DNA from: an uncultured Vibrio sp.
GTDB taxonomy: Bacteria > Pseudomonadota > Gammaproteobacteria > Enterobacterales > Vibrionaceae
Direction: 5' to 3'
Length of the DNA stretch: 64,000 bases
Assembly: GCF_947488985.1 (NCBI RefSeq)
Contig: NZ_CANLBV010000016.1
Span: forward strand, 1-64,000
Shown here piece after piece: positions 17,163-26,842 of this stretch; position 1 is the first letter of the stretch, and each line of letters starts with the position of its first letter. Made by a program: the position numbers and the translations under genes. Below the pieces are notes generated by a model that was not told the DNA's origin, ran no database searches, and saw only the letters and a program-made list of their open reading frames with translations.

Positions 17163-18230
17163 ATGACATTGGAATTTTTGTTGGACTACGGCTTGTTTTT
17201 AGCCAAGATTGCGACCGTTGTAATCGCCATCATTGCAATTTTAGTCATTGCTAAATCTGTGGGTGGAAAATCAAGCGCGATTAAAGGTGAGCTGGAAATC
17301 ACGAACCTATCTGAGTACCATAAACAGACGATCGAACAGTTAGAGCACCATCTACACGATGATGCTTTCATCAAAGCCCGTGATAAAGCAGAAAAGAAAA
17401 CGGAAAAAGAGAAAGTAAAATCACGTGGTAAAGAAGTAAAACAAGCGGCAAAAGAGGGGGAGCTGGATAGCAAGCGTGAACCACACCTCTTTGTTCTCGA
17501 TTTTAATGGCAGTATTGATGCGAAAGAAGTCGCTTCTCTACGTGAAGAGGTGACAGCGGTTCTAGCTGTGGCTCGTGAAGGTGATGAAGTATTGCTTAAA
17601 CTAGAATCTGGTGGTGGCATGGTTCACGGCTATGGCTTGGCGTCTTCTCAGCTTGATCGTATCAAAGCAGTAGGTCTGCCTCTGACTATCTCGGTAGACA
17701 AAGTAGCAGCAAGTGGCGGTTACATGATGGCATGTATCGCAGACAAAATTGTATCTGCACCGTTTGCTATTGTTGGCTCTATTGGTGTTATCGCTCAACT
17801 GCCCAACTTCAATAAACTGCTTAAAAAGCACGATATTGAGTTCGAGCAGCTAACAGCGGGTGAGTACAAACGTACATTAACCATGTTTGGTGAGAACAGC
17901 GATAAAGCACGCGAGAAGTTTAAAGAAGAGCTAGAAGAGACACATGGCTTATTCAAAGACTTTATTCGTGACCACCGCCCAGCTCTCGACCTTGAGAAAG
18001 TAGCAACGGGTGAGCACTGGTTTGGTACACAAGCGCATGAACTTGGGCTGGTGGATGAGATCCGTACTTCTGATGATTTAGTGGTTGAAGCATGCAAAGA
18101 CAAAACGGTGCTTGCGATTCACTACGTACAAAAGAAAAAGCTTTCAGACAAGCTAGCAGGTGTGGCAGGTAAATCGGCAGACAGCGTGCTGATGAAGCTG
18201 ATTGAACGCGGCCAAAAGCCGATTGTTTAA
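17163..18230 (+). CDS. sohB: SohB, S49-family membrane-anchored protease
   Basis: This is a 355-residue protein. A single N-terminal transmembrane segment (residues about 8-33, LFLAKIATVVIAIIAILVIA) is followed by a highly charged linker rich in Lys/Glu (about 70-105) and an S49 signal-peptide-peptidase domain. Visible motifs are LKLESGGGMVHGYGLASSQ, the nucleophile region VDKVAASGGYMMACIADKI with SGG, and FAIVGSIGVI. The domain should lie in the periplasm, where SohB is a putative protease known as a multicopy suppressor of degP in E. coli. The 1-bp-spaced start follows AGGGGATATG, a good Shine-Dalgarno. Confidence 0.92.
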   Translation: MTLEFLLDYGLFLAKIATVVIAIIAILVIAKSVGGKSSAIKGELEITNLSEYHKQTIEQLEHHLHDDAFIKARDKAEKKTEKEKVKSRGKEVKQAAKEGELDSKREPHLFVLDFNGSIDAKEVASLREEVTAVLAVAREGDEVLLKLESGGGMVHGYGLASSQLDRIKAVGLPLTISVDKVAASGGYMMACIADKIVSAPFAIVGSIGVIAQLPNFNKLLKKHDIEFEQLTAGEYKRTLTMFGENSDKAREKFKEELEETHGLFKDFIRDHRPALDLEKVATGEHWFGTQAHELGLVDEIRTSDDLVVEACKDKTVLAIHYVQKKKLSDKLAGVAGKSADSVLMKLIERGQKPIV

Positions 18231-18310
18231 GCTTATTCAGTTTTAGATCTAGTTTATAGTTCTAGGTTCAGTGCCTTACGTACATTTAAAGACGTTTGAG
18301 CCTTAAAGAG

Positions 18311-18345
18311 AAAGCGCATAAGTTATTAGGCTTATGCGCTTTTTT
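18311..18345 (+). terminator. Terminator of sohB
   Basis: AAAGCGCATAAG pairs perfectly with CTTATGCGCTTT around an 8-nt loop and is followed by a T run. Confidence 0.88.
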
Positions 18346-18429
18346 ATAGCTCCACTTCCGAGTGGGTTGACCACTATGTTGTAGGGGGAGCGGAGTTTGA
18401 TACCAATCACTGACTTGCTGCGAGTGGTA

Positions 18430-20010
18430 TTAAATCTTGGCTCCATAATCATTGCGTTTTGGACAAGTGGTTAGAATTTCTCTATGTCCCGTGTCTTTGA
18501 CCTCTTCCAAAATCACATCAAAACCCCATAATCGATAGAGGTGCTTCATCACTTCATCGTAGCCTTTATCAAGCGGTATACGATCGTGAGGCACATACTG
18601 TAGTGTCATGGAGCGATCACCACGGACATCGACGTTGAACACTTGAATATTCGGCTCAAGGTTACTTAGGTTATATTGCGCTGCAAGCTTCTCACGAATC
18701 AAGCGATAGCCTGGGTCATCGTGAATCGCACTCACTTCAATGATATTTTTACGGTCGTCGTCGAGTACCGCGAACAGCTTGAAGTCTCGAATGATCTTTG
18801 GAGAAAGATATTGGCTGATAAAGCTTTCATCTTTGAAGTTATGCATCGCAAAGTGCACCGCTTCTAACCAATCGCTTCCTGCTAACTCAGGGAACCACTC
18901 TCTGTCTTCATCTGTTGGCTCCTCACAGATACGGCGTATGTCTCTAAACATAGCAAAGCCAAGCGCATAAGGGTTTATTCCACTGAAGTAAGGGCTGTTG
19001 TAAGCCGGTTGTGCGACCACACTGGTGTGGCTGTGCAGGAACTCTAAGATGAACTTGTCACTCACCAAACCTTCGTCATAAAGGTGATTTAGAATGGTGT
19101 AGTGCCAGAAGGTTGCCCAACCTTCATTCATCACTTGCGTCTGTTTCTGAGGATAGAAATACTGGCTCACCTTACGAACAATACGAACACACTCACGCTG
19201 CCAAGGTTCAAGCAGTGGGGCGTTCTTCTCAATAAAGTAGAGAATGTTTTCTTGAGGCTCACTAGGAAAGCGGATCTTGGTCTCTTCTTCTTTACTTTTA
19301 TTTTGAGGAACGGTTCGCCAAAGTTCATTAACTTGAGATTGCAGATAGGCCTCACGCTCTTCTTGTCTTGCTGTTTCTTCGGCAATGGAAATCTTCTCAG
19401 GGCGTTTGTATCTGTCTACGCCGTAATTCATTAGTGCATGACAAGAATCGAGAAGCTTTTCAACCTCTGAAACACCGTATTTTTCTTCACAGTCGGTAAT
19501 GTATTTCTTCGCGAATAAGAGATAGTCAATAATGGATCCAGCATCTGTCCAAGTTTGGAACAGGTAGTTGCCCTTAAAGAACGAGTTATGACCATAACAG
19601 GCGTGAGCCATAACCAGCGCCTGCATCGTGACGGTGTTTTCTTCCATCAGATAAGCGATACAAGGGTTGGAATTGATTACGATTTCATACGCGAGCCCCA
19701 TTTGACCATGCTTGTAGTTTTGTTCTGTTTGAATGAACTTCTTACCAAATGACCAGTGGTTGTAATTAATAGGCATACCGATACTCGAGTACGCATCCAT
19801 CATTTGTTCAGAAGTGATCACTTCGATTTGGTTAGGGTAAGTGTCTAGTCGGTAATGCTGCGCGACACGCTTAATTTCGACATGATATTGCTCTAAGAGG
19901 TTGAACGTCCAATCCGGGCCGTCAGGCAGTATCTTGTCGTTTTTATTCTGTGCAGCCGTGTCTTTATCTGCAATGTCTGATTTCTCTGCAACGTTTGATT
20001 TCGCTGTCAT
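18430..20010 (-). CDS. ycgB: SpoVR family protein (YcgB)
   Basis: This is a 526-residue SpoVR/YcgB protein with no signal peptide. Visible family segments: NYNHWSFGKKF, INSNPCIAYLMEENTVTMQALVMAHACYGHNSFFKGN, LPL-like central region, and MNEGWATFWHYTILNHLYD with conserved Glu, Trp and His residues resembling a metal-site arrangement. A hydrophilic N-terminal tail of about 30 residues is poorly conserved. It is 11 bp downstream of yeaH. The yeaG-yeaH-spoVR trio is widely conserved and induced by starvation or stationary phase in enterics; the biochemical role of SpoVR is still unknown. Confidence 0.92.
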   Translation of the reverse strand: MTAKSNVAEKSDIADKDTAAQNKNDKILPDGPDWTFNLLEQYHVEIKRVAQHYRLDTYPNQIEVITSEQMMDAYSSIGMPINYNHWSFGKKFIQTEQNYKHGQMGLAYEIVINSNPCIAYLMEENTVTMQALVMAHACYGHNSFFKGNYLFQTWTDAGSIIDYLLFAKKYITDCEEKYGVSEVEKLLDSCHALMNYGVDRYKRPEKISIAEETARQEEREAYLQSQVNELWRTVPQNKSKEEETKIRFPSEPQENILYFIEKNAPLLEPWQRECVRIVRKVSQYFYPQKQTQVMNEGWATFWHYTILNHLYDEGLVSDKFILEFLHSHTSVVAQPAYNSPYFSGINPYALGFAMFRDIRRICEEPTDEDREWFPELAGSDWLEAVHFAMHNFKDESFISQYLSPKIIRDFKLFAVLDDDRKNIIEVSAIHDDPGYRLIREKLAAQYNLSNLEPNIQVFNVDVRGDRSMTLQYVPHDRIPLDKGYDEVMKHLYRLWGFDVILEEVKDTGHREILTTCPKRNDYGAKI

Positions 20011-20021
20011 GGCAAGCCCCC

Positions 20022-21290
20022 TTACGCTGTCTCTTTTTGGAACAGTTCTCTAAACACAGGGAAAATATCATCCACTGTTTTGATGTTTTTCATCGCGAAG
20101 TTGTCAAAGCTACTTTCAAGTTTCTCGTATTCATGCCAAAGGGTTTGATGAGAGCGGCGTGTGATTTCGATGTAAGAGTAATATTGGCAAGTCGGCAGCA
20201 GCGTGTTGACCAGCAGCTCTTTACAGCGAGGTGAATCATCTGCCCAGTTATCGCCATCGGAGGCTTGTGCCGCGTAGATGTTCCATTCATTCGCAGGGTA
20301 GCGGTCTGCGACAATTTCTTTCATCAGTTTCAGTGCGCTGGAAACAATAGTGCCTCCGGTCTCTTGTGAGTAGAAGAATTCATGTTCGTCGACCTCTTTG
20401 GCTTGAGTATGGTGACGAATGAACACCACATCGACGTTTTCATAAGTGCGGTTTAAGAATAAGTAGAGTAGAACATAGAAGCGCTTAGCAATGTCTTTGG
20501 TCGCTTGATCCATTGAGCCTGAGACGTCCATCAAACAGAACATGACGGCTTGGCTAGATGGAATAGGCCGCTTCTCATAGTTTTTATAACGCAGATCGAA
20601 GGTGTCAATGAATGGCACGCCATCGATCTTCTTGCGCAGCTTAGCGATCTCCTCTTTGATACGAGTTTCTTCAAAGGGTTGCGCTGGCTCGGTCATTTGA
20701 ACTTGATCTAGTTGATCCATGAGCGTTTTCAAGTCGCGCTTTTTGCTTGCCGTCATTGCAGTTCTACGAGCAAGGGACTGCTGCAATGAGCGGACAATCG
20801 CGATATTCGATGGGATCCCTGCGCTTTGGTAACCTGAGCGATGGGTCTTCCATTCAGTGATTTTATTGACTTGATTCTTTTCTAGATTAGGCAGGGCTAA
20901 ATCTTCAAACAGAATATCAAGATACTCATCTTTTGAGATTTGGAAAGAAAACTCATCTTGTCCTTCGCCATCAGGGCTCGCGTCCCCTTGACCGGAGCCG
21001 CCGCCTTGGCCGCCTTTAGGACGTTCGATTTTATCACCCGTGATGAATTGATCATTCCCCGGGTGAACGCGTTCCCTTAAGCCTCCTTGGCCTTGATGAA
21101 AGCTGGGTTCTTTGATGTCTTTGTGAGGAATCGTAACGCCTTCACCTGATTCAGTATTGGTGATGGAGCGTCGGTTGACTGCATCGGCGACAGATTCTTT
21201 GATTTGCTCTTTATGACGTCGTATGAAGCGCTGCCTATTGACAGCACTCTTATTCTTGCCATTGAGCCTCCGATCGATAAATTGTGCCAT
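20022..21290 (-). CDS. yeaH: YeaH, DUF444 protein with vWA-like fold
   Basis: This is a 422-residue protein. A basic N-terminus ([27 protein letters not shown]) is followed by a Gly-rich low-complexity stretch (residues about 90-110). The C-terminal half has a von Willebrand A-like metal-ion-dependent adhesion motif ([14 protein letters not shown], DxSxS) and [10 protein letters not shown]. It is the middle gene of the yeaG-yeaH-spoVR cluster and acts with the kinase YeaG in stress responses in enterics. AAA+ protein plus vWA protein pairs are common functional couples, which supports a physical YeaG-YeaH partnership. Confidence 0.92.
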   Translation of the reverse strand: MAQFIDRRLNGKNKSAVNRQRFIRRHKEQIKESVADAVNRRSITNTESGEGVTIPHKDIKEPSFHQGQGGLRERVHPGNDQFITGDKIERPKGGQGGGSGQGDASPDGEGQDEFSFQISKDEYLDILFEDLALPNLEKNQVNKITEWKTHRSGYQSAGIPSNIAIVRSLQQSLARRTAMTASKKRDLKTLMDQLDQVQMTEPAQPFEETRIKEEIAKLRKKIDGVPFIDTFDLRYKNYEKRPIPSSQAVMFCLMDVSGSMDQATKDIAKRFYVLLYLFLNRTYENVDVVFIRHHTQAKEVDEHEFFYSQETGGTIVSSALKLMKEIVADRYPANEWNIYAAQASDGDNWADDSPRCKELLVNTLLPTCQYYSYIEITRRSHQTLWHEYEKLESSFDNFAMKNIKTVDDIFPVFRELFQKETA

Positions 21291-21432
21291 ATGAACTCCC
21301 TCTCATCTGATGTCGCAATCCTACTTTTAATTAGGGTATAAGAGTTATTTATTAGGGTATAAGTGTTGTTAAGGTATAAAAATATTATTTGGTTATACGA
21401 GCTGTCCACTTGAACAGCTCAGTAGCGCTTGA

Positions 21433-23367
21433 TTATGAGGATTTACGAACTCTTAGGTACCACTCGGATAGCAGTCTTACTTGTTTCTCGGTGTAGCCTT
21501 TTTCCATCATACGAGCAACGAAGTCGTCGTGTTTTTTCTGATCATCTGTTGAGGTCTTAGCATTGAACGAAATAACAGGAAGCAGCTCTTCTGTATTAGA
21601 GAACATTTTCTTCTCAATCACAGTGCGCAGTTTCTCGTAGCTTGTCCAAACTGGGTTTTGACCGTTGTTGTTGGCTTTGGCACGAAGCACAAAGTTCACA
21701 ATCTCATTTCGGAAGTCTTTTGGGTTACTGATCCCAGCTGTTTTCTCGATTTTCTCAAGTTCACCATTCAGAGAAGCGCGGTCAAATAGTTGGCCTGTTT
21801 CTGGATCACGGTACTCTTGATCTTGGATCCAGAAATCAGCGTAGGTGACATAGCGGTCGAAGATATTTTGACCGTATTCCGAGTAAGACTCTAGATACGC
21901 GGTTTGGATCTCTTTACCGATAAATTCGACGTAGCGTGGTACTAAATATCCTTTCAAGAACTCTAGATACTTCTCGGCGGTCTCTTGAGGGAATTGCTCG
22001 CGTTCAATTTGCTGCTCAATAACGTAGAACAGGTGCACTGGGTTCGCAGCCACCTCGGCTTGGTCGAAGTTAAACACACGAGACAGGATCTTAAAGGCGA
22101 AACGGGTAGATAGCCCAGACATACCTTCGTCAACGCCCGCATAGTCGCGGTACTCTTGATAGCTCTTTGCTTTTGGATCGGTGTCTTTTAGAGTCTCACC
22201 GTCGTAAACACGCATTTTGGAGAACAGAGAAGAGTTTTCCGGCTCTTTGAGTCGCGATAGGATGCTGAATTGCGAAAGCAGATCGAGTGTACTTGGTGAG
22301 CAAGGGGCTTTGGATAGCTCACTGTGTTCAAGCAGTTTCTTGTAGATCTTCACCTCTTCGGAGACGCGCAGACAGTAAGGGACTTTTACTATGTAGACAC
22401 GGTCGAGGAAGGCCTCGTTGTTTTTGTTGTTACGGAAGGTTTGCCACTCGGATTCGTTCGAGTGAGCCAGAATCATACCGTCAAAAGGCAGGGCAGAAAG
22501 CCCTTCGGTGCCGTTGAAGTTTCCTTCTTGTGTGGCCGTTAGTAGAGGGTGCAATACCTTGATGGGTGCCTTGAACATCTCCACGAACTCCATCACACCT
22601 TGGTTGGCTTTACACAGTGCACCAGAGTAGCTGTAGGCATCAGGATCATCTTGCGAGAAGTGCTCAAGTTGACGAATATCGACTTTACCCACTAGAGAGG
22701 AAATGTCTTGGTTGTTCTCATCACCAGGCTCTGTTTTCGCAATCGCCACTTGATCGAGAATCGAAGGGCGTAGTTTGATGACTTTGAATTTAGATATGTC
22801 ACCGCCAAAATCGTGTAGGCGCTTAGCGGCCCATGGCGACATAATTGAGCGAAGGTAGCGTTTCTCAATGCCGTATTCGTTCTTTAGTAAGTCACCATCT
22901 TCATTGACATCAAATAGGCAGAAAGGGTGATCATTGACTGGGCTGCGCTCACCATCAGCAGACAATACATAGATCGGCATCTTCTGCATTAATGCTTTGA
23001 GTTTTTCTGCAAGAGATGATTTACCGCCGCCCACCGGGCCGAGCAAATAAAGGATCTGCTTGCGTTCTTCTAGACCTTGCGCAGCATGTTTTAAATAAGA
23101 GACAATCTGCTCAATGGCATCTTCCATACCATAGAAATCTTTGAATTCGCTGTAGCGCGATATTACACGGTTCGAGAAAATACGACTTAGCTGAGGATCT
23201 TGAGCGGTGTCAATGACTTCCGGTTCACCAATAGCCAGTAGTAGGCGCTCAGCAGCGTTCGCGTAAGCACTTTTATCGTCTTTACACAGCGCTAAGAATT
23301 CTTGCAATGATAGCTCTTCTTCCTTGGCCGCTTCATAACGTGATTGATAGTGGTCAAAAATACTCAT
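21433..23367 (-). CDS. yeaG: YeaG/PrkA family Ser/Thr kinase with AAA domain
   Basis: I choose ATG 23367 (MSIFDHYQSRYE), because AAGGGG lies 9 nt upstream and this is the family start; a GTG two codons earlier is too close to the Shine-Dalgarno. The product has 644 residues. An AAA-type N-terminal domain has the Walker A loop LLGPVGGGKSSLAEKLK (residues about 110). The central region has FNGTEGLSALPFDGMILAHSNE, and the C-terminus is the PrkA kinase-like domain. It should be cytoplasmic and stress-induced, phosphorylating an as yet unclear target. It heads the cluster with yeaH and spoVR, 142 bp upstream of yeaH. Confidence 0.93.
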   Translation of the reverse strand: MSIFDHYQSRYEAAKEEELSLQEFLALCKDDKSAYANAAERLLLAIGEPEVIDTAQDPQLSRIFSNRVISRYSEFKDFYGMEDAIEQIVSYLKHAAQGLEERKQILYLLGPVGGGKSSLAEKLKALMQKMPIYVLSADGERSPVNDHPFCLFDVNEDGDLLKNEYGIEKRYLRSIMSPWAAKRLHDFGGDISKFKVIKLRPSILDQVAIAKTEPGDENNQDISSLVGKVDIRQLEHFSQDDPDAYSYSGALCKANQGVMEFVEMFKAPIKVLHPLLTATQEGNFNGTEGLSALPFDGMILAHSNESEWQTFRNNKNNEAFLDRVYIVKVPYCLRVSEEVKIYKKLLEHSELSKAPCSPSTLDLLSQFSILSRLKEPENSSLFSKMRVYDGETLKDTDPKAKSYQEYRDYAGVDEGMSGLSTRFAFKILSRVFNFDQAEVAANPVHLFYVIEQQIEREQFPQETAEKYLEFLKGYLVPRYVEFIGKEIQTAYLESYSEYGQNIFDRYVTYADFWIQDQEYRDPETGQLFDRASLNGELEKIEKTAGISNPKDFRNEIVNFVLRAKANNNGQNPVWTSYEKLRTVIEKKMFSNTEELLPVISFNAKTSTDDQKKHDDFVARMMEKGYTEKQVRLLSEWYLRVRKSS

Positions 23368-23734
23368 AGTCACATTCCCCTTGTTAACCAGTCAAACTGA
23401 CGAGCGATTTTAAATAGGCTCTCCCTACATTTTAAGGTTAGACCTGCTTAGGCAATTTTGCTTAACAATTATGTATTTATTTACATTTTTGCATGATGCA
23501 ACCCTATAGAAAGCAACAGGCAACTTATCGCACGTAGAATCAAATTAGTTTATTTAACAGGGTGGCTAGTCGTTTGTTTTGTGATTTCAGGTCGTTTTAT
23601 AATTCTTGTACTGTATTTGTGGGTGTTGAATGTATAGCTGGCATTTATCAAATTTTTAGAGTGAAGTACTGTATAGTGCGTGATGTTATCAACAAATGGT
23701 TAATAAATAGTGATAAACCGTGAAGAACCAATTT
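23368..23734. other. yeaG upstream region
   Basis: This is AT-rich sequence with no ORF of note. It should hold the promoter of yeaG-yeaH-ycgB, but I cannot name an element in it with confidence. Confidence 0.6.
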
Positions 23735-23925
23735 AGATGAATTAGACGCAGGCTGGGATGGTCAATACTTTATTGGTTTGAGGGCATATATGAATGTGAC
23801 GGCAAATATTTGTAATCACTGGTGGGGTTCGTTATACCAACCTTGAAGGTGATATAGAGGAAAGTCCAACACTTGAAAGTGGCATTCATATGTCAGGAAA
23901 TGTTGACGTTGCTTACGTTTTCTAG
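23735..23925 (+). pseudogene. C-terminal relic of an outer-membrane beta-barrel gene
   Basis: Reading across one frameshift gives LDAGWDGQYFIGLRAYMN, then GGVRYTNLEGDIEESPTLES and GNVDVAYVF before TAG 23925. The Phe-terminal strand and the GVRYT.LEGD..(D/E)SP pattern look like the end of a MipA/OmpV-type outer-membrane protein. The frameshift is near 23812, no start exists, and the N-terminal part is missing. A strong terminator immediately follows, as it would for a once-functional gene. Confidence 0.5.
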
Positions 23926-23941
23926 CTCAAAGAAGCGAACG

Positions 23942-23974
23942 AAAAAGGGTTACTCATTATGAGTAACCCTTTTT
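23942..23974. terminator. Bidirectional terminator shared with yfbU
   Basis: AAAAAGGGTTACTCA pairs with TGAGTAACCCTTTTT around TTA; both strands end in a T run. It serves the relic on the plus strand and yfbU on the minus strand. Confidence 0.88.
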
Positions 23975-24018
23975 GATTGTTAGCGATATAAACCGGTTAA
24001 CACCGACTTGCTAACGCA

Positions 24019-24519
24019 TTAAGCGCTAAAAATTTGAGATAGTTCGGTCGCACATAGGTGGTATTGACGAGGGCAGTTGCGCCATGTCGTCAGCATGCGA
24101 CGGTACTTCTCTAGCATTGGGATCTGACTATTGAAGTGGTGATCAGCTTTGTCGAATTGAGGGTAAAGACCTTCAGAATCAACAAGGAAGCGCACGTAGT
24201 GTACGATTTGTGCTTCAGAAGCGATATCAAAACCTAGGAACTGTAGGCGACGTTGATCTACTTCAGTACGTTCTTGCTCTGCAAGCATCTTGTTTGACTC
24301 TTGCATGGCATGGTACATCTCCATGATGTCGATGATTTCACGACATTCAGCCTCAGTCAAACAACCAAATTCCTTGTTAAGCTCACGCATTTGGAGTTCG
24401 TAACCGCGCTCTACAATCGTTTGTAGGCGTTGATACTTTGCTGAGTTCTCAGGGGTCATTCGAGACATTAGGTAGTATTGATTTGATAGAATTAGACGCT
24501 GAGCATTGGTCATTTCCAT
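24019..24519 (-). CDS. yfbU: YfbU family protein
   Basis: This is a 166-residue cytoplasmic protein with the family opening [15 protein letters not shown] and conserved [28 protein letters not shown] and RRLQFLGFD segments, close in length to the E. coli protein (164). It is mostly alpha-helical and acidic. Its molecular function is unknown; in E. coli overexpression has been tied to cell death phenotypes, but nothing in this context adds to that. It is transcribed alone with its own terminator. Confidence 0.9.
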   Translation of the reverse strand: MEMTNAQRLILSNQYYLMSRMTPENSAKYQRLQTIVERGYELQMRELNKEFGCLTEAECREIIDIMEMYHAMQESNKMLAEQERTEVDQRRLQFLGFDIASEAQIVHYVRFLVDSEGLYPQFDKADHHFNSQIPMLEKYRRMLTTWRNCPRQYHLCATELSQIFSA

Positions 24520-24669
24520 GGGAGGAGCCTCACTAAAAAACGAAATGTTATATTGTTTTGTTGTTATAAGAGTAGCAGCATTCCTACACGTGGAAACATG
24601 ATCTCAACACGGTTTTAATAGATTTTTTTGAATAAATAAACAAAAGTTGTAAAGAATAGTTTATGTATA

Positions 24670-24699
24670 AAAAACGCCTCGATAGAAATCGAGGCGCTT
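24670..24699 (-). terminator. Terminator of pflA
   Basis: On the minus strand GCGCCTCGAT pairs with ATCGAGGCGT around TTCT and is followed by a T run, 39 bp after the pflA stop. Confidence 0.85.
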
Positions 24700-24737
24700 G
24701 AAGTGGTAGTTGAACAAGGTTTGTACTTTTACCAGTA

Positions 24738-25478
24738 TTAGTATTTTACGTTTGAATGGTATTGGCTGAGTACCGCAACAATCTCGTCCATTGTATCTTT
24801 GCTCGGCGGATTGATGCCATCAAGAGGGTAATCATGACCAAGCGCTTCCCATTTATGAGCACCGAGCTTGTGGTATGGAAGCAGTTCTACTTTTTCAATG
24901 TTATCCATGTCTTTGATGAACTCACCTAAAAGGTGGGCATCTTCAGGCTTATCGGTATAACCCGGAACAATCACATAACGAATCCAAGTCTTTTTACCAA
25001 TTTTGTGCAGATAGCGAGCGAAATCGAGTGTACGTTTGTTTGATACACCAATGAAATCGTGGTGAATCTCGTCGCGCATGTGCTTAAGATCCAGCATAAC
25101 AAGATCAGAGACTTCTAGGACTTCATCGATCACATCTGTGTGCTTACGAATGTAGCCGTTAGTGTCAAGGCAGGTATGGATGCCTTCGGCTTGAGCTGCT
25201 CGGAAAAAATCGCGAACAAATTCAGGTTGGAGCATGGCTTCACCACCAGAACAGGTGATCCCCCCTCCAGAGGCTTTCATGAAATGACGGTATGATTTTG
25301 CTTCGTTGATGATCTCTTCAACCGTTACTTCCTTACCGTCATGAAGATCCCATGTGTCGCGGTTGTGGCAGTACATGCAACGCATTAAGCAGCCTTGAAG
25401 AAACACAATAAAGCGGATACCAGGACCATCGACAGTACCACAAGATTCGAATGAGTGAATGCGACCAGTTGTAGACAT
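24738..25478 (-). CDS. pflA: Pyruvate formate-lyase activating enzyme
   Basis: This is a 246-residue radical SAM enzyme that generates the glycyl radical on PflB under anaerobiosis, using a [4Fe-4S] cluster and S-adenosylmethionine. The cluster motif CxxxCxxC is visible as [15 protein letters not shown] (residues about 29-43), and the glycine-rich [17 protein letters not shown] binds SAM. Length equals E. coli PflA (246). It is transcribed in the same direction as pflB, but lpxR and a terminator lie between them, so it probably has its own promoter in the 162 bp upstream. Confidence 0.96.
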   Translation of the reverse strand: MSTTGRIHSFESCGTVDGPGIRFIVFLQGCLMRCMYCHNRDTWDLHDGKEVTVEEIINEAKSYRHFMKASGGGITCSGGEAMLQPEFVRDFFRAAQAEGIHTCLDTNGYIRKHTDVIDEVLEVSDLVMLDLKHMRDEIHHDFIGVSNKRTLDFARYLHKIGKKTWIRYVIVPGYTDKPEDAHLLGEFIKDMDNIEKVELLPYHKLGAHKWEALGHDYPLDGINPPSKDTMDEIVAVLSQYHSNVKY

Positions 25479-25640
25479 GAGCTATTCTCGTAGAGGAATT
25501 TATACCCTTTATTTTATTACAAAAATGGTACATAAAATAGGGTCAAATGGTAACGAGGACTTTAAAAATAAAGCTAATCGTCTTGGCAAAGGGGGGCTTT
25601 TATTTCACTTAAAGGTAAGCGTCAATGCTTGCTACTGTGA

Positions 25641-26642
25641 CTAGAAGAAAGTGAACATCGTTATCCCACCTGTAGCGTATACTGGTTGTTTTGCTTGTTG
25701 GTAATCGGGCGTTTTTGCCGTTAGTAAAAGGGATGCGCCAAATTGTTGGTTATACCAAGCCGCACCCAACACAGCCGTCGCTTGAATGTTCTCCAGTGTT
25801 ACATCATAGATCGCAGGGTCTTCGTTATTTTCTCGTGCGTATTCATCAACACCTGAGCGATCGCCTTCAATCGTGAGATCATTAAAGCGGTAGCGAGTTT
25901 CAAGACCTGCGTATGCAAACCAACCATGGTTTGATGCACCGATCATACCCGGTCGAAATGGGTTTTCAGAGTTGATGTTGGCTGCGCCAAAGTTGTCCCC
26001 TAAACTTGTCCCCCAGCGAAACATGAATCCGGTTGAAATATCACTTCTAAAATTGCCGACATTGATTTCTGAAACGTTAGAGATTTCGAAGTCAGTATTC
26101 GCGAAAACTCGATTACGTTTGAGGTTGAAATGACTCAAGTAACCGATGCTACCTGCGTATTCATCATCTACTTGATACGCCCAGCCCATAGGCTCATCCG
26201 AGTTAGTGATCGAGTGAACCAACTTCTGAGCATCTTCTGAAAGTGCACGCTCGCCAGTTGTACCAAATGTGATGTTAAAGCGTTGAGCTTGCTGTGGATG
26301 CAAACTGATGTAATTGAATTCTGCGTGCAGGTAACCCGCGTATGGGCGGTCATTGGCTGATGGGGTATCCAGCTCAATATCTGAAGGGGTATACATTTTG
26401 TGGCCGAGGTTGATCTCCCATTTGTCTAAAGAGCTTGCGCCCCAATAGGTAAGACTCAAGGGTTTTACCCAATCGTATGGCGTAATCGTTGAAGATGTGT
26501 AACCGAGAAATAAGCCGTTAGTATAGTCTTGATCAACACCAAAAATGCCATCATTGTCGAGTGCAAAGGTCAGCGTTGAGCGTTCAGACGCCATTGATGA
26601 GAAGGAAAGCAGGAGTAGGGGTAAGCAACGAAGGTATTTCAT
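25641..26642 (-). CDS. lpxR: LpxR-like lipid A 3'-O-deacylase
   Basis: This is a 333-residue outer-membrane beta-barrel of the LpxR (DUF2219) family. A signal peptide (about 18 residues, ending SMASE) precedes LTFALDNDGIFGVDQDYTNGLFLGYTS, which holds the conserved Asn-Asp pair and Thr/Ser used in catalysis and Ca2+ binding. NDRPYAGYLHAEF carries the family signature and the likely catalytic His. The protein ends in Phe-Phe. LpxR removes the 3'-acyloxyacyl chain of lipid A, changing its recognition by host TLR4 and by cationic peptides. It sits between pflB and pflA, an unusual place. Confidence 0.88.
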   Translation of the reverse strand: MKYLRCLPLLLLSFSSMASERSTLTFALDNDGIFGVDQDYTNGLFLGYTSSTITPYDWVKPLSLTYWGASSLDKWEINLGHKMYTPSDIELDTPSANDRPYAGYLHAEFNYISLHPQQAQRFNITFGTTGERALSEDAQKLVHSITNSDEPMGWAYQVDDEYAGSIGYLSHFNLKRNRVFANTDFEISNVSEINVGNFRSDISTGFMFRWGTSLGDNFGAANINSENPFRPGMIGASNHGWFAYAGLETRYRFNDLTIEGDRSGVDEYARENNEDPAIYDVTLENIQATAVLGAAWYNQQFGASLLLTAKTPDYQQAKQPVYATGGITMFTFF

Positions 26643-26784
26643 AGAGCAGTACTCCTAAATTATGAACTAAGACAGTATCGTAATTTAAAGGTATTTTCGG
26701 GAAAAAGGTCAATCTGACGTTGTTTTTCTGCTTAAGCTAACACTTTGATAGATAGGCTGAGTGTAGGTTATTTGTTGTAGGTAT

Positions 26785-26812
26785 AAAAAAGCCCCGCACA
26801 TTGGCGGGGCTA
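26785..26812 (-). terminator. Terminator of pflB
   Basis: On the minus strand GCCCCGC pairs with GCGGGGC around CAATGT and is followed by six T residues, about 30 bp after the pflB stop. It separates pflB from lpxR. Confidence 0.92.
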
Positions 26813-26842
26813 ATCATATTTTACTATCTATTTAGCGTGAGC

